A stretch of 64,000 bases of DNA from Bin5 sp965207495 (GTDB lineage: Bacteria > Chloroflexota > Anaerolineae > Caldilineales > Caldilineaceae), in contig OZ242287.1 of NCBI GenBank assembly GCA_965207495.1, positions 1,426,001 to 1,490,000 on the forward strand, read 5' to 3'. The notes below the pieces were generated by a model. It did no database searches. It saw only the letters and a program-made list of their open reading frames with translations, and was not told the origin of the DNA. Each line of letters starts with the position of its first letter. Positions within the stretch are counted from its first letter, which is position 1. Position numbers and translations under genes: made by a program. Positions 59,645 through 64,000 of this stretch are shown piece by piece.

Positions 59645-60442
59645 ATGAGCCTGACAGCCGAACAGAAACAATTTTTCGACGAAAATGGCTACCTGCCCTA
59701 CGGCCGCGTGCTCACCGACGCAGAAGTCGACGCCCTCCGCCAGCGTAGCGAAGACATCGCCGCCGGGCGTCTTACCCACATACCGCAACGCTATATTCAG
59801 TATGAAGCGCAGTTCCGTGACGGCAAGGAAACAACCGACCCCCGCATCGACATGATCCGCAAGATGGTTTACCTCTGCTACCACGATGATCTCTTCGAAG
59901 CCGCCGCCAAAAACTCGGCCATCGTCGACGTTATCGAAGTCCTGCTCGGCCCCAATATCAAGTTCTATGCCGATCAGCTCATGATGAAGCCCCGATTCTA
60001 CGGCACCGTAACCGACTGGCATCAGGACTCCGTCGCTTGGCCCATGTTCGCTCCCCAGAACCACGTCAGCTGCTGGGTCGCCCTCGACGACGCCACCGTC
60101 GACAACGGCTGCATGACCGTCATCCCCGGCAGCCACAAATGGGGCCCCATCGCCTCCGACTACAAACCTCGTTTCCTGTCCCTGCCGCACCTGGCCGAAC
60201 CCGTCCCGGTCGAGTTGAAAGCCGGCCACTGCATGTTCCACCACGGCCTCAACTTCCATCGCACCGAGGCCAACACCACCCCCAACCGCCGCCGCGGCCT
60301 CGCCCTCCACTACCTCGACGCCGAGACAAGCTACCTTGGCATCGTAGACGACGCCCATCGCGAACAGGTCGAAGGCACGCCCCGCAAAGGCAACACACCT
60401 TTCATGCACATCCGCGGCAAGGAGTTCCCGGGAAAGGTGTAA
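59645..60442 (+). CDS. Phytanoyl-CoA dioxygenase (PhyH) family protein, copy 2
   Basis: 265 residues from ATG 59645, seven bases after GAGGAG; the open frame upstream to 59588 is not used. Same order as copy 1: MSLTAEQKQFFDENGYLPYG, WHQDSVAWPMFAPQNHVSCW (Fe ligands His and Asp), VDNGCMTVIPGSHKWG, CMFHHGLNFHRTEANTTPNR (distal His) and RRGLALHY. Predicted non-heme iron, 2-oxoglutarate-dependent oxygenase in the cytoplasm. An aldo/keto reductase starts 75 bases after it. The C-terminal HIRGKEFPGKV parallels YISVRGKSYAGYV of copy 1, showing a true paralogue pair. Confidence 0.9.
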   Translation: MSLTAEQKQFFDENGYLPYGRVLTDAEVDALRQRSEDIAAGRLTHIPQRYIQYEAQFRDGKETTDPRIDMIRKMVYLCYHDDLFEAAAKNSAIVDVIEVLLGPNIKFYADQLMMKPRFYGTVTDWHQDSVAWPMFAPQNHVSCWVALDDATVDNGCMTVIPGSHKWGPIASDYKPRFLSLPHLAEPVPVELKAGHCMFHHGLNFHRTEANTTPNRRRGLALHYLDAETSYLGIVDDAHREQVEGTPRKGNTPFMHIRGKEFPGKV

Positions 60443-60517
60443 CCCTTGCTCCCGGCCGTCATTGGCATACTGATACATAGCTCTCCAAACTGATTTCATT
60501 TCCAGGAAAGGCTCACG

Positions 60518-61384
60518 ATGTCCAACACCCTCCCCACTACAACCCTCGGTCGTACCGGCCTGGAGGTCACCCGCCTTGGATTCGGCGCCGCCCACCGTCG
60601 CTCCATGACCGACGAAGAGATGAACACCCAGCTCAACGCCGTCCTCGATGCCGGCATCAACTTCATCGACACCGCCAACGATTACGGCAACAGCGAAGAG
60701 ATGATCGGCCGCCACCTTCGCCACCGCCGCGATGAGTATGTACTGGCCACCAAGTGCGGCTGCCACCCCGATGGCCATATCTGGACCAGGGAAAACCTCT
60801 TCCGCGGTCTCCACGAAAGCCTCGAACGCATGCGCGTCGACTCCGTCGACATAATGCAACTGCACAACCCGTCCGTGGCCGAATGTGAGCAGGGAGAACT
60901 GGTGCAGGCGCTGCAGGACATGCGCTCCCAGGGCAAAGTGCGCTGGATCGGCATGTCCACCACCCTGCCCCACCTGCCCACCTACCTCAGCTGGGACGTC
61001 TTCGACGCCTACCAGATTCCCTACTCCGCGCTGGAGCGCGACCACGAAGTCTGGCTCACCACCACCGCACAAGCCGGCGCCGGCACCATCATCCGCGGCG
61101 GCGTGGCCCTCGGCAAGCCTGGCGTCGGCCTCGGCAAATCCGAAAGCTGGCAGGCCTATACCGAAGCGGGGCTGGCCGACTTGCGCCAGGCAGACGAGAG
61201 CGACACATCATTCGTACTGCGCTATACACTGACCCACCCGGACGTCCACACCATCATCGTCGGCACAACCAATCCCGCCCATCTCGCCGAAAACGTGCAG
61301 GCCATCCAGGCTGGCCCCCTTTCCGCAGACGTCTACGCCGAAGCCAAACAACGTCTCGACCGCATCGGCGTAACACCGGCCTGA
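60518..61384 (+). CDS. Aldo/keto reductase
   Basis: 288 residues, ATG at 60518 after AGGAAAGG. The catalytic tetrad is Asp51 and Tyr56 (FIDTANDYGNSEEMIG), Lys79 (LATKCG) and His116 (MQLHNPS). C-terminal NAD(P)-binding part includes HTIIVGTTNPAHLAENV. The family reduces sugar aldehydes or ketones. It follows a PhyH gene and precedes a beta-propeller glycosidase-like protein, so a role in modifying an imported saccharide is likely. The tract GGVALGKPGVGLGKSESW near 190-210 is unusual and lengthens loop B. Confidence 0.9.
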   Translation: MSNTLPTTTLGRTGLEVTRLGFGAAHRRSMTDEEMNTQLNAVLDAGINFIDTANDYGNSEEMIGRHLRHRRDEYVLATKCGCHPDGHIWTRENLFRGLHESLERMRVDSVDIMQLHNPSVAECEQGELVQALQDMRSQGKVRWIGMSTTLPHLPTYLSWDVFDAYQIPYSALERDHEVWLTTTAQAGAGTIIRGGVALGKPGVGLGKSESWQAYTEAGLADLRQADESDTSFVLRYTLTHPDVHTIIVGTTNPAHLAENVQAIQAGPLSADVYAEAKQRLDRIGVTPA

Positions 61385-61478
61385 GTGCACTGTCCGGGGG
61401 CACTGTCCGAGGGCAATGCCTCCACAGCAAGCAACCGCCAAACTGGCCCGCGGGCATCGGCCGCAAAGGGAGTTCACC

Positions 61479-62945
61479 ATGTCCAGTTCACTCAGTAACA
61501 TCGAGCCCGGCGCGGGCTTCCATATAGGTTCCCGCCGCGAACTGCTCGTCGACGACCATCTCATCGCCGCCATCTCCCCCGAAGCCGAGTTGCGCCTCCA
61601 CCGCCCCGTACCGCAAGAAATCGCCCTCGCAACCGACGCCCCCTGGGAGGGCAACGCCTCCGGCTACGTCACCGTCTTCCAGGATGACGACGCCTATCGC
61701 ATGTACTACCGCGGCTGGCACTTCACCCATGACAACGGCTCACTGGAATTCGCCCACCCCGAGTTCGTCTGCCTGGCCGAAAGCAGCGACGGCATCCACT
61801 GGACCAAGCCGGACCTGGGCCTCGTCGAATTCAACGGTTCCCGCCGTAACAACATCATCCTCGACGCCCGCGACGACAGCAGTCCCGCCATCAACTTCGT
61901 CCCGTTCAAGGACCCCAATCCCGACGCCCCGGATGCTGAAAGATACAAGGCTCTCGCCAACAACAGGGGCTACAAAGGCCTCATCGCCCTCAGTTCGCCC
62001 GACGGCATCCACTGGACGCAGATGCGCGACGAGCCCGTCATCACCAAAGGCTATTTCGACTCCCAGAACCTGGCCTTCTGGGACGCAGAACGCGGTGAAT
62101 ACCGCGACTACCACCGCGACTTCCGCCACGGCCGCGACATCATGACCTGCGTCTCGTCCGACTTCCTCAACTGGACCGAACCCGTCTTCATCGACTACAA
62201 CCCCACCCGCATCGCCGAGCTCTACACCAACCAGATTACCCCCTACTTCCGCGCCCCGCACCTTTTCGTCGGCTTCCCCGCCCGCTACGTGGAGCACCCC
62301 TGGTCAGCCGCCATCGAAGACCTGCCCGAACAGGAACACCGCCGCATGCGCGCCGATGCCCGGGAGCGCTACGGCGCCGCCCTGACCGACGGCCTCTTCA
62401 TGAGCAGCCGCGACGGCATCGAATTCAACATCTGGCCCGAAGCTTTCATCCGCCCCGGCCTGCGCCCGCAGGACAACTGGACCTATGGCGACAACTACCA
62501 GAACTGGGGCCTCGTCACCACCCGCTCCCTCTTCGACGGCGCCCCCGACGAGCTCTCAATGTACGTCAGCGAAGGCTACTGGCGCGGGCAGAGCCTGAGC
62601 CAGCGCCGCTATACGCTCCGCATGGACGGCTTCGTATCCCTCCACGCGCCCCCTAGCGGCGGCGAGATGATAACCAAGCCCATCACGTTCACAGGCCGCA
62701 ACCTGGAGCTCAACTTCTCCGCCTCGGCCGCCGGCAGCGTACGCGTCGAGATTCTGCACGGACAGGTCGATCTCGCCGTCGAGGGCTACAGCATGTCCGA
62801 CTGCATCGAGCTCCTCGGCGACGACCTCGATCGCACCGTGCGCTGGACACAGGGCCCCGACGTCAGCCCGCTCAGTGGCGAGCTGGTCCGTCTGCGCTTC
62901 GCCCTGCATGACGCCGACGTCTACGCCTTCCAATTCGTCGAGTAA
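61479..62945 (+). CDS. Beta-propeller glycosidase-like protein (GH32/43/130-like fold)
   Basis: 488 residues from ATG 61479, preceded by AAAGGGAG. N-terminal RRELLVDDHLI, then blade repeats with the 'S.DGIHW' motif of five-bladed glycosidase propellers: AESSDGIHWTKPDLGLVEF, ALSSPDGIHWTQM, CVSSDFLNWTEP, MSSRDGIEFNIW. FWDAERGEYRDYHRDFRHGRD resembles the acid/base region, and Asp/Glu candidates for catalysis are plentiful, but the exact pair is not certain. The last ~100 residues (LELNFSASAAGSVRVEIL and on) form a beta-sandwich. No signal peptide, so it likely hydrolyses or phosphorolyses imported glycosides. Confidence 0.78.
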   Translation: MSSSLSNIEPGAGFHIGSRRELLVDDHLIAAISPEAELRLHRPVPQEIALATDAPWEGNASGYVTVFQDDDAYRMYYRGWHFTHDNGSLEFAHPEFVCLAESSDGIHWTKPDLGLVEFNGSRRNNIILDARDDSSPAINFVPFKDPNPDAPDAERYKALANNRGYKGLIALSSPDGIHWTQMRDEPVITKGYFDSQNLAFWDAERGEYRDYHRDFRHGRDIMTCVSSDFLNWTEPVFIDYNPTRIAELYTNQITPYFRAPHLFVGFPARYVEHPWSAAIEDLPEQEHRRMRADARERYGAALTDGLFMSSRDGIEFNIWPEAFIRPGLRPQDNWTYGDNYQNWGLVTTRSLFDGAPDELSMYVSEGYWRGQSLSQRRYTLRMDGFVSLHAPPSGGEMITKPITFTGRNLELNFSASAAGSVRVEILHGQVDLAVEGYSMSDCIELLGDDLDRTVRWTQGPDVSPLSGELVRLRFALHDADVYAFQFVE

Positions 62946-63000
62946 GGCAATCCCGTCACAAACACGCCGAGCCGACCGCCGCCTCCTGCAGGAGCTTTCG

Positions 63001-63483
63001 ATGGAAATACGATGCTATCGACCCTCCGATCTCGAAACCCTGAAAAGCATCACCGCCATCTGCTTCGACGGCGTCTCCATCGACCAGAATATCGAGCGCC
63101 TCTACGGGCTTGTCCACGGCAAAGACTGGCGCTGGCGCAAAGTACGCCACATAGACGACGACGCCGAAATCAACGCTTCCGGCATCTTCGTCGCCGAAGT
63201 AGACGGGCAAATCGTCGGCTACGTTTCCACACGCGTCGATAAGGCCGCTGGCATCGGCGGCATCCCCAACTTTGCCGTCCTGCCCGAATTCCAGCAGCGC
63301 GGCATCGGCCGCCGCCTGCTCGAAGAAGCCCTCGCCTATTTCGCCGCCGAAGGCCTGTCCTACGCCCGCATCGAAACGCTTGACCAGAACGACGTCGGCG
63401 CACACTTCTACCCCGACTTCGGCTTCCGGGAAGTAGCCCGCCAGATCCACTACATCATGCCCATCACTGCAGACGACAAGTAA
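63001..63483 (+). CDS. GNAT-family N-acetyltransferase
   Basis: 160 residues, ATG 63001 with CAGGAG upstream. Acetyl-CoA loop is VLPEFQQRGIGRRLLEEALA (R/Q-x-x-G-x-G/A) at about 98-117; the strand before is GIFVAEVDGQIVGYVSTRV. The C-terminal FYPDFGFREVARQIHYIM is the typical 'fY...GF' end. Acceptor unknown: a small-molecule amine or protein terminus. It follows the propeller gene by 55 bases, perhaps in the same transcript. Confidence 0.85.
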   Translation: MEIRCYRPSDLETLKSITAICFDGVSIDQNIERLYGLVHGKDWRWRKVRHIDDDAEINASGIFVAEVDGQIVGYVSTRVDKAAGIGGIPNFAVLPEFQQRGIGRRLLEEALAYFAAEGLSYARIETLDQNDVGAHFYPDFGFREVARQIHYIMPITADDK

Positions 63484-63493
63484 ACGCCCTCTG

Positions 63494-63521
63494 ACGCAAT
63501 ACGCAATACGCAATACGCAAT
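63494..63521 (+). repeat. Tandem heptamer array, ACGCAAT x4
   Basis: Four perfect ACGCAAT units in the 72-base gap between the GNAT and oxidoreductase genes; identical in unit and copy number to 37354-37381. Confidence 0.85.
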
Positions 63522-63555
63522 TCACAAAACCCACCCCAGTCCCAGGAGCATACAC

Positions 63556-64000
63556 ATGTCAAAAGCCAAAGTCAGAGTCGGAATCGTCGGCGCCGGTCCG
63601 ATCGGCGGCCTGGGGGGCAGACCCTTCTCCCACGCAGCCGGCTACCGCCGCTGCGAAGACGCCGAACTGGTCGCAATCGCCGACATCGACCCGCAGCGAC
63701 TCCAACAGTTCGGCGATGAATGGGAGATCGAGCCCGAGCACCGCTATCCCACCGCCGCCGACATGTACGCAAAAGCCCGACTCGACATCGTAGATGTCAC
63801 CACCAACACCCTCTACCACCACCATCCCGTCATCGAAGCCGCCGAAGCCGGCATCAAAGTGGTCATGGTAGAAAAGCCGCTCGCCACCAGCGTCGCTTGG
63901 GGCCGCAAAATGGTCGAAGCCTGCGACCGCAGCGGCACCCGCCTCATCACCGAGCACACGCGCCGCTTCCTCCCCCACTACCAGCGCCTCAAACGCATGA
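63556..64000 (+). CDS. Gfo/Idh/MocA-family oxidoreductase, N-terminal part
   Basis: 148 codons in view, cut by the window edge. ATG 63556 has CAGGAG nine bases upstream. Rossmann opening VRVGIVGAGPIGGLGGRPFS, acidic end of strand 2 in AIADIDPQRL (Asp, favouring NAD), DIVDVTTNTLYHHHPVIEAA and the family hallmark VEKPLAT with Lys. The central HTRRFLPHYQRLKRM starts the substrate domain. It is a sugar or inositol dehydrogenase of unknown specificity. Continues the catabolic run of the right-hand block. Confidence 0.92.
   Translation, partial: MSKAKVRVGIVGAGPIGGLGGRPFSHAAGYRRCEDAELVAIADIDPQRLQQFGDEWEIEPEHRYPTAADMYAKARLDIVDVTTNTLYHHHPVIEAAEAGIKVVMVEKPLATSVAWGRKMVEACDRSGTRLITEHTRRFLPHYQRLKRM

Noticed and set aside
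1..64000. tRNA, rRNA, riboswitch or CRISPR loci
   Set aside because: I scanned the gaps by eye for tRNA arms, rRNA conserved stretches and repeat-spacer arrays and found none; a covariance-model search could still find small RNAs.

Overview
The window looks like accessory-rich chromosome of a GC-rich heterotrophic bacterium. I infer Chloroflexota (Anaerolineae/Caldilineales-like), from lipoprotein substrate-binding proteins with Ala/Pro/Glu-rich linkers, paired YIP1 membrane proteins, Uma2-family proteins, phytanoyl-CoA dioxygenases and many DegT and sugar-isomerase genes. No rRNA or tRNA was seen, so the placement is inference only.

Layout. 1-5087 (minus): start of a Gfo/Idh/MocA oxidoreductase, then a coupled set of class II aldolase-SDR fusion, amidase and kelch lipoprotein. 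5795-6106: small membrane protein. 6521-13660 (plus): carbohydrate ABC operon (binding protein, two permeases, MalK-type ATPase, IolE-like TIM barrel, TPR-CE15 esterase). 13865-19835 (minus): second sugar ABC operon without an ATPase, flanked by two DegT aminotransferases. 20320-28023: probable acid-sugar/polyol catabolism block (zinc dehydrogenase, Uma2, HPS/KGPDC-like, LarA-like, PdxA2-like, DegT, and a convergent DUF1537 kinase). 28141-32434: a compact cluster of a small unknown protein, a circularly permuted ATP-grasp enzyme and two tandem GCS2 carboxylate-amine ligases, one of which has lost a core motif. 32789-45939: mixed metabolic and housekeeping genes (Uma2, AIR-synthase-like, two YIP1, Cys-rich small protein, phosphohexomutase, isomerases, dehydrogenase, MFS exporter, YifB/ComM).

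45940-53525 is an unstable, gene-poor island: a frameshifted tyrosine-recombinase relic, a 1077-residue secreted FN3/leucine-rich-repeat protein whose former C-terminal HExxH domain lies decayed just downstream, dispersed repeats, and an IS66-type element with a nonsense codon. From 53714 on, an oligopeptide-type ABC transporter is followed by two phytanoyl-CoA dioxygenase-like proteins, two small membrane proteins, an aldo/keto reductase, a beta-propeller glycosidase-like protein, a GNAT acetyltransferase and a second Gfo/Idh/MocA gene cut by the window edge.

Taken together, most genes serve uptake and dismantling of carbohydrates: import, de-esterification, isomerisation, oxidation, transamination, phosphorylation and aldol or decarboxylative cleavage. 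Two non-coding themes recur: a dispersed GC-rich hairpin repeat of about 200 bp (three copies, plus a reversed fragmented copy), and strong hairpins just downstream of all three binding-protein genes. The most novel-looking unit is the ATP-grasp/double-GCS2 cluster at 28.1-32.4 kb; the most unusual protein is the FN3-LRR protein with its detached metallopeptidase-like relic.
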